Positions 1 through 7,842 of a stretch of 64,000 bases of DNA are shown one piece after another. Under the pieces are notes generated by a model that had not been told where the DNA came from, did not search any database, and saw only the letters and a list, made by a program, of their open reading frames with translations. Made by a program: the position numbers and the translations under genes. Position 1 is the first letter of the stretch; every line of letters starts with the position of its first letter. The stretch is from an uncultured Lachnospiraceae bacterium (lineage in GTDB: Bacteria > Bacillota > Clostridia > Lachnospirales > Lachnospiraceae), in the NCBI GenBank assembly GCA_910585075.1, contig CAJUED010000008.1, positions 1 through 64,000 of the forward strand, written 5' to 3'.

Positions 1-85
1 CGGCTTCTCTTAGAATTTTCAGGGTTGCATTGCTGTTTATTTGTCAAGGTTCAACATTTTTCTCTTGTTCGGACAGAACTTTTAT

Positions 86-114
86 ATATTACCATGAGTT
101 TTTATCCATGTCAA
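86..114 (-). promoter_or_regulatory. Second promoter of a tandem leftward pair (probable rrn P2)
   Basis: Read leftward, the -35 box is TTGACA (109-114), followed by a 17-nt spacer and a -10 box TAATAT (86-91). It lies about 90 bp downstream of a perfect consensus promoter in the same direction. Beyond it the minus strand reads GAACCTTGACAAATAAACAG up to the window edge, with no open reading frame. Tandem near-consensus promoters followed by a non-coding leader are typical of Clostridia rRNA operons. That a 16S gene begins just outside the window is an inference. Confidence 0.75.
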
Positions 115-174
115 GAGGTTTTTTAATTTTTATTTTCGCGTTTTATTTATTATGTTTCCACGCGATAGGTTTAT

Positions 175-203
175 ATTATAGCATTGCTTCGTTATATTGT
201 CAA
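175..203 (-). promoter_or_regulatory. Perfect sigma-A consensus promoter, leftward (probable rrn P1)
   Basis: On the minus strand TTGACA (198-203), a 17-nt spacer and TATAAT (175-180) match the vegetative consensus at all twelve positions. The stretch 1-304 holds no convincing gene: a 70-codon plus-strand frame across it has no ribosome-binding site and runs through both promoters. The two promoters point away from the window, so the transcript they drive is not visible. Confidence 0.8.
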
Positions 204-304
204 CAACTTTTTTACTATTCAAACAATATTTTCCTGCTATAATTTAGCCTTGCCCAAAAATTAAGAAGTACCGCTCGGATACTTCCATCCTATTGGCAGC
301 TAAA

Positions 305-392
305 CGGAGAAAGAGGGATTTGAACCCTCGCGCCGCGTGAACGACCTACACCCTTAGCAGGGGCGCCTCTTCAGCCTCTTGAGTATTTCTCC
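305..392 (-). tRNA. tRNA-Ser (anticodon GCU)
   Basis: The minus strand folds as a class II tRNA of 88 nt. The acceptor stem is GGAGAAA/TTTCTCC with discriminator G. The anticodon stem is CGCCC/GGGTG with loop CTGCTAA, giving anticodon GCU for AGC/AGU codons. There is a long variable arm and a T-arm containing GGTTCAAATCC. No CCA is encoded, so it would be added after transcription. The tRNA lies about 100 bp upstream of the leftward tandem promoters, so it could be cotranscribed with whatever they drive. Confidence 0.96.
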
Positions 393-446
393 ATGCTCTG
401 AATTACACCGCTACCAATATTACTTGCGCTTCACAACGCAAAAGTT

Positions 447-476
447 ATTATACATTAAACAGATTTTATTTGTCAA
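447..476 (-). promoter_or_regulatory. Promoter of tRNA-Ser
   Basis: The minus strand carries TTGACA (471-476), an 18-nt spacer and TATAAT (447-452), about 55 bp before the mature 5' end of tRNA-Ser. Both hexamers are perfect consensus. Confidence 0.85.
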
Positions 477-558
477 TGCTTTTATAAACTATTTTTCAAA
501 TATTTTTTTATAGCATATTTTTTATAAGTTACTTTTCAGAGCTTTGCCTTTTAGATTT

Positions 559-951
559 TCACTTTTTTAATAATGTACTTATCAGTGATGGGCGAATCAT
601 CAGAATCGAGGAAACAAATAACAACAACACAGTGAATAGATGTGTTTTCATTACAAATCCAAATGTATATTCCGTAAGTCGGCTGGACTGCCAGAGCATT
701 GCATAAATAATTATCCACGCAAACATACTTAAAATAGAGAAAAACATTGCCGCTTTTTCTTTTTTCCTAATACGCAGTACCATAGCTGTGATTGCCATTA
801 TCCAGATAATATAGCGATAACGAGAATGCATATTAACTCCACTTAACGAAATAAATGGAAATAACAGAAAAACTAAAAACATAATATTTGCTATAATTCC
901 TACCGACCGCGCATTTCCTTCTACATTTAGTAAATTTTCATTTGTATTCAT
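559..951 (-). CDS. Small four-helix membrane protein, unknown function
   Basis: A 130-residue protein I do not recognise. After about 18 polar residues come four hydrophobic stretches (roughly 19-40, 48-60, 68-88 and 103-122). Short basic loops lie between them, for example RIRKKEK near residue 60, consistent with an integral membrane protein. The start is well supported by AAGGAGG seven bases before the ATG. It stands alone between tRNA-Ser and the ABC exporter operon, with about 200 bp on its upstream side, so it is probably a single-gene unit. No catalytic or ligand-binding motif is visible. Confidence 0.7.
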   Translation of the reverse strand: MNTNENLLNVEGNARSVGIIANIMFLVFLLFPFISLSGVNMHSRYRYIIWIMAITAMVLRIRKKEKAAMFFSILSMFAWIIIYAMLWQSSRLTEYTFGFVMKTHLFTVLLLFVSSILMIRPSLISTLLKK

Positions 952-1150
952 AAGCCCCTCCTTATATTATAATAATATCAATCATAAGGCAGGGAAGTTA
1001 TCGAGTCACGGACTCTTAGTCCATTTTTTACAAAATCTCACAGCGCTGTTATGCATTTTTACGATTTATCATGAATCGCATCCATTTCTAATCGCTTTGA
1101 ATTAAGGCTTTTCTTTTCAACACTAAAAATCAAAACTCTAAAATACACTT

Positions 1151-1945
1151 TTAATTTCCGGCTCCTGCATACCGTTTCACCCCTTTTGTCCATACCCAAG
1201 CCGCAATCCCCAACATCAGCACTGCAACCAGCGGTGAAAAATACTGCCAGATACACAATTTATCCGTAGTTTTATCCAACAAGACAACACTCGGATAATA
1301 ATTGATAAATGCAACCGGCAGAAAACAAGTAACAAAAACCTGAAAATATTTTCCAAAGATATTAACAGGATATTGCTGCATCAAAACTGTAAACCTCTCA
1401 GCAATATGCATTGCCGCCCTGGAGCGAGTAGTCCAAAAACAAAGGCTGGCCCCAATCCAGTTAATCGCTACCTGTATGAGAGCTCCTGTCAAAACACAAA
1501 CCCCAAAATACAACCATTTCAATATACCCCAGTCAAAATCCATCTGCGTTTTTACTAATATAAAGCCTAAAATGCCTACCAGAAGATCGCCTGCACCGGA
1601 ATAATTAATGTCTTTTCCGATCAACTGCACAAAAGGGCTAACCGGGCGGATTAGGTAAGCGTCAAAATTACCGCTGACAATCAGTTCTTCCAAATCAGAT
1701 AGATGTCCAGAAAAAATTCCGTAAAGGCTGCGGCAAAGCATCCAAAAGCTATACAAAAACAATAAGTCCCAGATATCCCAGTTTCCCAAGGTATTAAAAT
1801 TGTACACAAGTATGCCAATCAGAGAAAGATTTACAGCATTTAAAATAAGAACGCTTACAACACCTACCAGAAAGTCTGCTTTATACTGCATCTTTCCCAA
1901 AATAGCCACTCGAAGAAACCCACCATATAATCGAATATTCTCCAT
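1151..1945 (-). CDS. ABC-2 type exporter permease (DUF990/PF06182-like), second subunit
   Basis: A 264-residue polytopic membrane protein with about six hydrophobic segments and a motif (ELIVSGNFDAYLIRPVSPF, about residues 86-104) typical of the ABC-2 permeases that work in pairs with a daunorubicin-resistance-like ATPase. It is the last gene of a three-gene operon with a second permease and the ATPase upstream, so it should form half of the membrane channel of an exporter with unknown substrate. The start follows GGAGG with a 7-nt gap. The intergenic space before it is filled almost completely by a repeated leader element (1951-2043). Confidence 0.85.
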   Translation of the reverse strand: MENIRLYGGFLRVAILGKMQYKADFLVGVVSVLILNAVNLSLIGILVYNFNTLGNWDIWDLLFLYSFWMLCRSLYGIFSGHLSDLEELIVSGNFDAYLIRPVSPFVQLIGKDINYSGAGDLLVGILGFILVKTQMDFDWGILKWLYFGVCVLTGALIQVAINWIGASLCFWTTRSRAAMHIAERFTVLMQQYPVNIFGKYFQVFVTCFLPVAFINYYPSVVLLDKTTDKLCIWQYFSPLVAVLMLGIAAWVWTKGVKRYAGAGN

Positions 1946-1950
1946 ACTGA

Positions 1951-2043
1951 TCCTCCATGTTGCCGACAGCCTGCAAATTATATGTCAAAGTACACTATGC
2001 GCAAGTACAAATTTGTATGATTGAAAAATCTCCAATCTTTCAA
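1951..2043 (-). repeat. Leader repeat family A, copy 1
   Basis: Read on the minus strand this 93-bp spacer contains, in order, a hairpin TTGAAAGATT/GATTTTTCAA, the block ATACAAATTTGTAC, AATTTGCAGGCTGTCGG and the ribosome-binding site ATGGAGG. The same blocks in the same order occur before murG (39971-40058), the DUF4173 gene (49410-49493) and the flotillin gene (61715-61800), always immediately upstream of the start codon. Here it separates two permease genes of one operon. Confidence 0.75.
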
Positions 2044-2047
2044 CCTA

Positions 2048-2866
2048 TCACCCTCCCTGTATCATGACCCTGCTAAAAACATAACGCATCAGCATCCGGG
2101 AAGCAATCCCCAACAAAATCACCCATATTATCTGAATTCTCAATTCTCCCAGCATTCCCACTCCACTGTAGTTTCCTATATAAATGGACATAGGAATTGC
2201 ATAGATACATCGAAAAGGCAGCAAATTACTGACAACGCCAAGGATTCCGGGAAAAATCCAAAGGGGTACCATCTGGCCCGAAAAAAAGCGTAGAACCGCA
2301 TTATATCCCCAGCTAATATTTTGAATATTCATTGTGATCATACCAAGCAGTCCCAACATAAAATTCAGATAAAAGCTCACAAGCAAAGCCAAAAGCAGGC
2401 TACAAATAAAGCCCAAAAGCTCTGCTGCCCCCGGCAACTGTAAAGAAAACAAAAAATAAGCCGCTATAAGAGACGGCAGCACCAGAAATAAAAATCGCAC
2501 TGCCATATGTCCTGCATTTTTCGCGAACATGTAAAACTGAAAATCTATGGGCTTTAAAATATCCATCTCAATGGTTCCCTTACGGACCTGTTCTATTATA
2601 TAACTCTGGGGACCTCTTGCGGGATGCATAACAGATTCCAGTGCGACTCCCAACACTGCATAAGAAATCATCTGTGAAAGGTCAACTCCCGTTGCAGAAG
2701 GATTTGCCGCATACAATGCTCTCCAAACATATCCAACACTGTACATCATCAAAAAAGTATATACAAAATTCAGCCAGAATGAAACACGGTAAATACTTAA
2801 ATTATAAAATTCGCTGCGCATAAAAGCTGCGCCGGTTCGAAGGTCTATTCCTTTAATTTTTCTCAT
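2048..2866 (-). CDS. ABC-2 type exporter permease (DUF990/PF06182-like), first subunit
   Basis: A 272-residue integral membrane protein with six predicted transmembrane segments. It includes the stretch RKGTIEMDILKPIDFQFYMF (about residues 94-113), which resembles the cytoplasmic coupling region of the partner permease. It overlaps the end of the ATPase gene by 14 bp (its ATG lies inside the last codons of the ATPase), a sign of translational coupling. Together with the gene at 1151-1945 and the ATPase it makes a complete heteromeric ABC-2 exporter. The substrate cannot be told from sequence; relatives are usually annotated as multidrug or viologen-type exporters. Confidence 0.85.
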   Translation of the reverse strand: MRKIKGIDLRTGAAFMRSEFYNLSIYRVSFWLNFVYTFLMMYSVGYVWRALYAANPSATGVDLSQMISYAVLGVALESVMHPARGPQSYIIEQVRKGTIEMDILKPIDFQFYMFAKNAGHMAVRFLFLVLPSLIAAYFLFSLQLPGAAELLGFICSLLLALLVSFYLNFMLGLLGMITMNIQNISWGYNAVLRFFSGQMVPLWIFPGILGVVSNLLPFRCIYAIPMSIYIGNYSGVGMLGELRIQIIWVILLGIASRMLMRYVFSRVMIQGG

Positions 2867-3824
2867 AGAGATTTCTCACAATACTTTCAATTTCAGGCTC
2901 TATAATCTGTAAATCACGTATGGCATATCTTTCCCCTATAGAACGGATCAGCGCTACAGGTGTGGTATCAAAACGGTTAAACATGTACCACTTTCTATTG
3001 CCTTCACTTTTCAAAAGCTCCGCACCGGAAACGGAAAAGTCCGCAACCGGATGCTCAAACTCAACCATAAGGGAACGGGTCGCACCAAATTTCCGAGTCA
3101 TGTTATCAAGACTCCCATCATACATCAAATGACCGGCATCAATTACAATCACCCTGGAACACAGCTTTTCCATATCCGTCATGTCATGAGTGGTCAATAG
3201 AATCGTAGTTCCTTTTTCCCGATTAATTTCGGCAATAAAATCATGAAGATACTTTTTAGATACCACGTCCACGCCAATCGTAGGCTCATCCAAAAAAAGA
3301 AGCTTGGGATCATGTAAAAGAGCGGCGGCAATATCCGACTTTACCCTCTGTCCCAAGCTCATCTGGCGCACCGGTTTGTTCATTACTTCCTCAAGCCCCA
3401 GCATAGGAATATAGCGCGCCAGGTTTTTTTCATATACGGCTGCGTCGATTTTGTATATTTGCCGAAGTAAACGATAGCTCTCAATTAGTGGCACATCCCA
3501 CCAAAGCTGGGTTTTCTGCCCAAATACCACTCCAACCTGTTTTGCATTTTCCATGCGCTTCTCAAAAGGTCGTATACCGTTTACAGTTATATCCCCGGAA
3601 GTGGGTTGCAAAATACCGGAAAGCATTTTAATCGTGGTGGATTTTCCGGCGCCGTTTTTCCCAATAAAGCCTACAATTTCTCCTTCCGCCAAAGAAAAAC
3701 TCAAATCGTCCACCGCACGTTTCGTAATATAATCACCGGAAAATAAACTTCTAACTGCGGCAAATCGCCCTTCCTTTTGAACAGGTATTTTAAATTCCTT
3801 CACCAAGTGATTTACCTCAATCAA
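2853..3824 (-). CDS. ABC-2 exporter ATP-binding protein
   Basis: A 323-residue ATPase. From the proposed start it shows Walker A GKNGAGKST at residues 55-63, a signature of the form MSLGQRVK, Walker B LLFLDEPTIGVD and the switch histidine in TTHD. A roughly 100-residue C-terminal tail is typical of the DUF990-associated ATPases. I place the start at the TTG giving MIEVNHLVKEF, because the family begins with a similar IEV motif. An ATG further upstream (3866) would add 14 basic residues and overlap plsC by 50 bp. With the TTG start the overlap is 8 bp. It energises the two downstream permeases. Confidence 0.88.
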   Translation of the reverse strand: MIEVNHLVKEFKIPVQKEGRFAAVRSLFSGDYITKRAVDDLSFSLAEGEIVGFIGKNGAGKSTTIKMLSGILQPTSGDITVNGIRPFEKRMENAKQVGVVFGQKTQLWWDVPLIESYRLLRQIYKIDAAVYEKNLARYIPMLGLEEVMNKPVRQMSLGQRVKSDIAAALLHDPKLLFLDEPTIGVDVVSKKYLHDFIAEINREKGTTILLTTHDMTDMEKLCSRVIVIDAGHLMYDGSLDNMTRKFGATRSLMVEFEHPVADFSVSGAELLKSEGNRKWYMFNRFDTTPVALIRSIGERYAIRDLQIIEPEIESIVRNLYEKN

Positions 3825-4554
3825 AACTCTCACCCGCTTTCGTTTCGTTATATGTATAGTCCTCAATCGTTTCTTCTATTCGGCGTTTCACCTCAGCCGC
3901 AATATCCACTGTCTTCATATTTTTATATTCTTCATAATACATAGGCGGTAAATAAATTAATTTTACGGTCACCGGACGAATTGAATTTTCATCAAACGGT
4001 TTAAAGGAATCAATTAAAGCGCAAGGTACAATCGGACACCCCGCTTTGGTGGCGCTTTTAAAACTTCCACCTTTAAATTCCAACAAATTATTTTCCATCC
4101 TGCTCCGTGTTCCTTCAGGAAAAATGAGAAAATTTTTGCCTTTCTTCACATCTTCCGCCATAGCATTTATCACTTTCATAGACTGCCTGATATCTTCCCT
4201 GTCCATGGCATAAGCATCCAGCGCTTTTATAACCTGCTTTAAAAGGATTATATTACTCACTTCCTTTTTGGCAACGAAAGAAAATGGTCTGGGACAGGAT
4301 TCTAAAAATACAAGCACGTCAAACATTCCCTGATGATTGGGAAAAAGAATGAATCCATCCTTGTCCGGAAGGTTTTCAAGGCCATGACTTTCAATTTTAA
4401 CCCGCCCGGCATGATTTGCTTTTTTCGTAACCCGCTTAATGAACCAAAAAGCTTCTTCGTATGAAATTTTTTTGCTTACGCCGCACCACCAGACTCTGAA
4501 AAAATAGTATGGGACTTGAAAAAATAATCTAACCACCATCAACGCAATTCTCAT
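3817..4554 (-). CDS. plsC: 1-acyl-sn-glycerol-3-phosphate acyltransferase
   Basis: A 245-residue lysophosphatidate acyltransferase that makes phosphatidic acid for membrane phospholipids. It has the catalytic HX4D box (NHQGMFD, His74 and Asp79), the FPEGTRSR substrate-binding box (residues 145-152) and a hydrophobic N-terminal anchor (about 4-24). The protein would act at the inner face of the membrane. The start lies 9 nt after a GAAATGGGG box that belongs to leader repeat B. It slightly overlaps the ABC-exporter ATPase gene, so the exporter and PlsC may share a transcript. Confidence 0.93.
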   Translation of the reverse strand: MRIALMVVRLFFQVPYYFFRVWWCGVSKKISYEEAFWFIKRVTKKANHAGRVKIESHGLENLPDKDGFILFPNHQGMFDVLVFLESCPRPFSFVAKKEVSNIILLKQVIKALDAYAMDREDIRQSMKVINAMAEDVKKGKNFLIFPEGTRSRMENNLLEFKGGSFKSATKAGCPIVPCALIDSFKPFDENSIRPVTVKLIYLPPMYYEEYKNMKTVDIAAEVKRRIEETIEDYTYNETKAGESFD

Positions 4555-4623
4555 ATTTTACCCCATTTCTGCGCTGCTTTTTGCGCATATCAAGTTTGTG
4601 GATGCAACGCAGACACAAACTTG
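4555..4623 (-). repeat. Leader repeat family B, copy 1 (hairpin plus ribosome-binding site)
   Basis: On the minus strand an inverted repeat CAAGTTTGTG/CACAAACTTG (4614-4623 with 4591-4600) is followed by AGCAGCGCAGAAATGGGG and then, nine bases after that internal ATG, by the plsC start. Nearly the same sequence in the same arrangement precedes the DUF2508 gene (18490-18558). A more diverged copy precedes the TadC gene (about 14341-14415). Confidence 0.8.
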
Positions 4624-4639
4624 TGGTTTTTTCCCATCA

Positions 4640-5200
4640 CTATTTTATTTCGCCTTCTCTGTATTCTTCTACTGCGGTCTCATATAAATTATTCCCCTGC
4701 GCGTCAATTACCACAATAACAGGGAAATTCCTAACCTCGAGTCTGCGAATCGCTTCCGTTCCCAAATCCTCATAGGCAATTACTTCAGATTTTATGATAG
4801 ATTTTGAAAGCAGAGCGCCTGCTCCTCCCACTGCTGCAAAATAAACGGCTTTGTTGTCGACAATTGCCCGCTTTACCGCATCAGAACGTTTTCCTTTTCC
4901 AATCATCCCTTTTAAACCCATGTTTAAGAGAGACGGCGCATATTTATCCATTCTGCTGGAAGTTGTGGGGCCTGCCGAACCTATTGGACGTCCTTCTCTT
5001 GCAGGAGACGGCCCCATATAATAAATCATATTGTTTTTCACATCAAAGGGAAGTTTCTCCCCCTGGGCAAGGGCTTCATACATCCTCTTATGAGCCGCAT
5101 CTCTGGCCGTATAGATAGTTCCCGTTATGTAGACATAATCACCACTGTGCAGTTCTTCCACTGCCTTTTCATCACAAGGTACTGTAAGATATCTGTTCAT
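4640..5200 (-). CDS. fumB: Fumarate hydratase, beta (C-terminal) subunit
   Basis: A 186-residue protein matching the beta subunit of class I iron-sulphur fumarases (the relatives include L(+)-tartrate dehydratase beta). It contains LHSGDYVYITGTIYTARDAAHKR near the N-terminus and GPTTSSRMDKYAP around residue 95, both characteristic of this domain. With the alpha subunit encoded just upstream it would hydrate fumarate to L-malate. I chose the ATG of MNRYLTVP because homology begins there; an upstream ATG would add 39 hydrophobic residues of non-family sequence. A G9 tract sits nine bases before this start, where the ribosome-binding site should be. Confidence 0.88.
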   Translation of the reverse strand: MNRYLTVPCDEKAVEELHSGDYVYITGTIYTARDAAHKRMYEALAQGEKLPFDVKNNMIYYMGPSPAREGRPIGSAGPTTSSRMDKYAPSLLNMGLKGMIGKGKRSDAVKRAIVDNKAVYFAAVGGAGALLSKSIIKSEVIAYEDLGTEAIRRLEVRNFPVIVVIDAQGNNLYETAVEEYREGEIK

Positions 5201-5209
5201 ACCATTATA

Positions 5210-5218
5210 CCCCCCCCC
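5210..5218 (-). repeat. G9 homopolymer at the fumB ribosome-binding site
   Basis: Nine consecutive C on the plus strand (G9 on the coding strand) end nine bases before the fumB ATG. No other purine-rich ribosome-binding site is present, so the tract itself probably pairs with the 16S anti-Shine-Dalgarno. Homopolymers of this length can change by slippage. Confidence 0.8.
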
Positions 5219-5337
5219 GCATATTGCAAGCTTTTTTATAATTATTATAAAATATGTAACAATCCGGCCAAACCAACGTCCATCTTCCAACTTATAAAAA
5301 CATGATTTGCCAGGCAAATATTGGTCTGAGCGAATTG

Positions 5338-6183
5338 TTACTCAAGCATTCTAACACAGTGCCTGTTCACATGGCAGCAAATATTCACCGCCACCGGCAG
5401 GCCTGCTATATGCGTAGGATAAGTATTGATATTTACCGCAAGGGCTGTAGTGCTTCCGCCAAGTCCACCCGGTCCAATGCCAGACTGATTGATTTTGCGC
5501 AACAACTCCTCCTCCATCTCTCGCACATAAGGAATCTGAGCTCCTTCACCAATTGGTCTGGTTAAAGCTTTTTTTGCAAGAATCGCACATTTTTCAAAGG
5601 TGCCGCCCACTCCCACGCCAACCACCATTGGCGGGCATGCATTAGGGCCTGCGTCCCGAACCGCAGTAAGAACTGCATTTTTCACACCCTCAATGCCATC
5701 CGCCGGTTTCAGCATAAAAACACGGCTCATGTTTTCACTGCCAAATCCTTTGGGCGCAACTATCAGCTTTATTTTATCACCTTCGACTATATCATAATGA
5801 ATGACAGCTGGTGTATTATCCTTTGTATTTTCTCTGAAAATGGGATCCTTCACCACGGATTTTCGAAGGTATCCCTCCTGATATCCTTGTCTTACGCCTT
5901 CATTTACAGCCTCTGTAAGCAGTCCCCCTTCTATATGCACATCCTGTCCAATCTCCAAGAAGACTACTGCCATGCCTGTATCCTGGCAAATTGGTATCAT
6001 ATCTTCCGACGCAATCCGAAGATTATCCTGAAGCTGACATAATATCTGCTTTCCCAGAGGAGACTTTTCCGTATCCGTCGCCTTATTTAAAGCCGAAACC
6101 ATATCATCCGTAAGGTAATGATTTGCTTCGATACACATTTCTTTTATGTTTTTTATAATTTCTTCCGTATGAATTACTTTCAT
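5338..6183 (-). CDS. fumA: Fumarate hydratase, alpha (N-terminal, Fe-S) subunit
   Basis: A 281-residue alpha subunit of a class I fumarate hydratase. It has the family signatures PICQDTGMAVVF (about 60-71), NACPPMVVGVGVGG (about 185-198) and GPGGLGGSTTALAV (about 242-255). Cysteines within these blocks ligand the 4Fe-4S cluster in characterised relatives. It sits upstream of the beta subunit with a gap of about 137 bp in which no terminator is evident. The start MKVIHTEEI is preferred, although an in-frame ATG four codons earlier is possible. L(+)-tartrate dehydratase alpha is an alternative assignment that sequence alone does not exclude. Confidence 0.9.
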   Translation of the reverse strand: MKVIHTEEIIKNIKEMCIEANHYLTDDMVSALNKATDTEKSPLGKQILCQLQDNLRIASEDMIPICQDTGMAVVFLEIGQDVHIEGGLLTEAVNEGVRQGYQEGYLRKSVVKDPIFRENTKDNTPAVIHYDIVEGDKIKLIVAPKGFGSENMSRVFMLKPADGIEGVKNAVLTAVRDAGPNACPPMVVGVGVGGTFEKCAILAKKALTRPIGEGAQIPYVREMEEELLRKINQSGIGPGGLGGSTTALAVNINTYPTHIAGLPVAVNICCHVNRHCVRMLE

Positions 6184-6210
6184 TTTTCCGTCCATTCAGT
6201 CTCTTATATC

Positions 6211-6621
6211 TTATTCTGTTATTGCCTTTTTGATTTCTTCCAGCTCTTTCTGACTTGGATTTTGGGCAATATATTTTAAAATTTCCCCATCATTTTTATA
6301 TCTGGGAACTAAATGCATATGAAAATGGAAGACCGTCTGACCTGCTGCCTCCCCATTATTCTGCACCAGATTAAACCCATCGCAATGGAGCTTATCTGTC
6401 ATTACCTTCATCATTTTTTTGGCCAGCTTCATAACATCTGTTGCCTTCTCCTCCGGCAGCTCATATAAATTTGCATAATGATTTTTAGGCAAGATAAGGG
6501 CATGCCCTTTCGTTGCCGGCGCTACATCCAGAATTACTTTAAATTCCTCATCCTCGTAAATTGCCTGTGATGGAATCTCTCCTGCTATAATCTTACAAAA
6601 AATACAATCATCTTGTCTCAT
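6211..6621 (-). CDS. HIT-family nucleotide hydrolase/transferase
   Basis: A 136-residue histidine-triad protein. The catalytic HxHxH motif is at His99, His101 and His103 (FHFHMHLVPRY), and an N-terminal CxxC (Cys6, Cys9) is typical of the zinc-containing Hit/HinT branch. Members hydrolyse the phosphoramidate or anhydride bond of adenosine nucleotides. The length is normal for the family. It is followed at a short distance by fumA in the same direction, so the two may be cotranscribed. Confidence 0.93.
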   Translation of the reverse strand: MRQDDCIFCKIIAGEIPSQAIYEDEEFKVILDVAPATKGHALILPKNHYANLYELPEEKATDVMKLAKKMMKVMTDKLHCDGFNLVQNNGEAAGQTVFHFHMHLVPRYKNDGEILKYIAQNPSQKELEEIKKAITE

Positions 6622-6733
6622 TTCTTTTCCTCTTTTCTTAATATCTTGACGCTTTAAACTGTCAAATCCTCCTCACAACACTTGTTGCAATACTTAGCCC
6701 AGCATTGACCTGTTGCTTACGGCAATAAGACTG

Positions 6734-6790
6734 CCATATGTGTCAGCTTTCGCAAACCCGAAAAGGCAATTTCTAATGTCGCTGACTATA
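6734..6790 (+). repeat. MITE-like family C, truncated copy
   Basis: The segment ends in ATGTCGCTGACTATA (6776-6790) and is closely similar to the right half of the complete element at 45253-45355, sharing AGCTTTCGCAA, AAAAGGCAATTTCTAATGTCG and the end. The left terminal repeat is absent. It lies just downstream of the flavodoxin/SCP2 gene. Confidence 0.7.
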
Positions 6791-6800
6791 ACCATTGCAA

Positions 6801-7793
6801 TTATAAAACAAAAATTTGATCCAGCATCCGGAAAACTTTAAAATCCCCTTTCATTTTCATGGCGCCGCCCATAAAGGCTCTCTGGAAGGTCATTCTGGCG
6901 TAAAGTATATCGTCCATTGTCTCCCGGCTCATCTGTATTTCCACATCAGGGCTTTCCACATTGCCATAATAATAATTGTTCTCCGGCCCGTCAATTTCTA
7001 TGATAAGGGGTTTCTTTTTTTCCTCTATCTGAATCTTATAAACCGCCTTAAAACCTGCTTGTGGTGCGAAATGCTCCTTGAATTCACTGATATATTCTTC
7101 CTTACCTTCTTCCTGTTCACCGCTGCCCATTAAATCCCTGAACAAATTGGTAAGCTCCTGTATGTCCTTTTTCTGTGTCTTCACGTAACTGTCATCAGCT
7201 GCATATTGAGATAATTGCTCTGATTCCTGGGGCGTAAGGTCAATATCCTTGGTGATAGCAACCTTCTGCTTTACAGCCTGATTACTTGCAGGAAAGCTGG
7301 CCATCTTCTGATTGATAGTCCGATACATATTTTCCGCTTTTTTCTCAATGATTCTGTTATAATCTTCATTATCTTCCAGAATGGACACGTCTGCAATATA
7401 ACCGCAGATACCACTGCAGGGAAGACCGCCTAACATTTCCCAGGCACTGGCAAGATTCAATTTTCCTTCCCTTTCCCCGTAAGTGGTGGACATGATGATA
7501 GGACACATGTAAGTTTTGGCAATTTTTTCTTTATCGCCGTAAAGCCAGCATGCATCCAGAAATTGGTACATATATCCGCCAATTCCATACCATTCCACCG
7601 TAGAAGCAAGTATAATACCATCCGCATTTTTTATTGTCTGAGGTAATGTTGTAATACCGTTTTTCAGCTCGTAAAGATTAAACCGCTCAACAGTAACATT
7701 CAGCTCCTCCAAGACCCCCTGCATCTTATTGATTACATACAGCGTAGGGTCATCCATCAGCCCTCTGCCGCCATAATAAATATTTACTTTCAT
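6801..7793 (-). CDS. Flavodoxin-like FMN reductase fused to an SCP2 sterol-carrier domain
   Basis: A 330-residue two-domain protein. The first half (about 1-190) is a flavodoxin/NADPH-dependent FMN-reductase fold: MKVNIYYGGRG at the start, then ADGIILASTVEWYGIGGYMYQFLD around 60-83, like iron-sulphur flavoproteins and WrbA relatives. The last 100 residues (FKAVYKIQIEEKKKPLIIEI through MKMKGDFKVFRML) resemble the SCP2 lipid-binding domain. The start follows AGGAG. The fusion suggests a redox protein acting on, or sensing, a hydrophobic ligand, but no substrate can be named. It appears to be a single-gene unit between the fumarase/HIT genes and the pilus cluster. Confidence 0.8.
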   Translation of the reverse strand: MKVNIYYGGRGLMDDPTLYVINKMQGVLEELNVTVERFNLYELKNGITTLPQTIKNADGIILASTVEWYGIGGYMYQFLDACWLYGDKEKIAKTYMCPIIMSTTYGEREGKLNLASAWEMLGGLPCSGICGYIADVSILEDNEDYNRIIEKKAENMYRTINQKMASFPASNQAVKQKVAITKDIDLTPQESEQLSQYAADDSYVKTQKKDIQELTNLFRDLMGSGEQEEGKEEYISEFKEHFAPQAGFKAVYKIQIEEKKKPLIIEIDGPENNYYYGNVESPDVEIQMSRETMDDILYARMTFQRAFMGGAMKMKGDFKVFRMLDQIFVL

Positions 7794-7842
7794 TTTGCTC
7801 CTGCCTTTCACTAAACTACTCTTTAGTATAAGGCGGTTTTTT

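Noticed and set aside
42..47. A third leftward TTGACA close to the window edge
   Set aside because: There is no -10-like hexamer 16-18 bp downstream; it is better read as part of the conserved leader.
30..242. A 70-codon plus-strand open frame at the left edge
   Set aside because: It has no ribosome-binding site and runs across two consensus minus-strand promoters; its composition is that of AT-rich non-coding DNA.
1059..1256. A 65-codon minus-strand frame with a lipobox-like AGC
   Set aside because: It overlaps the C-terminus of the ABC-2 permease in another frame and lacks a ribosome-binding site.
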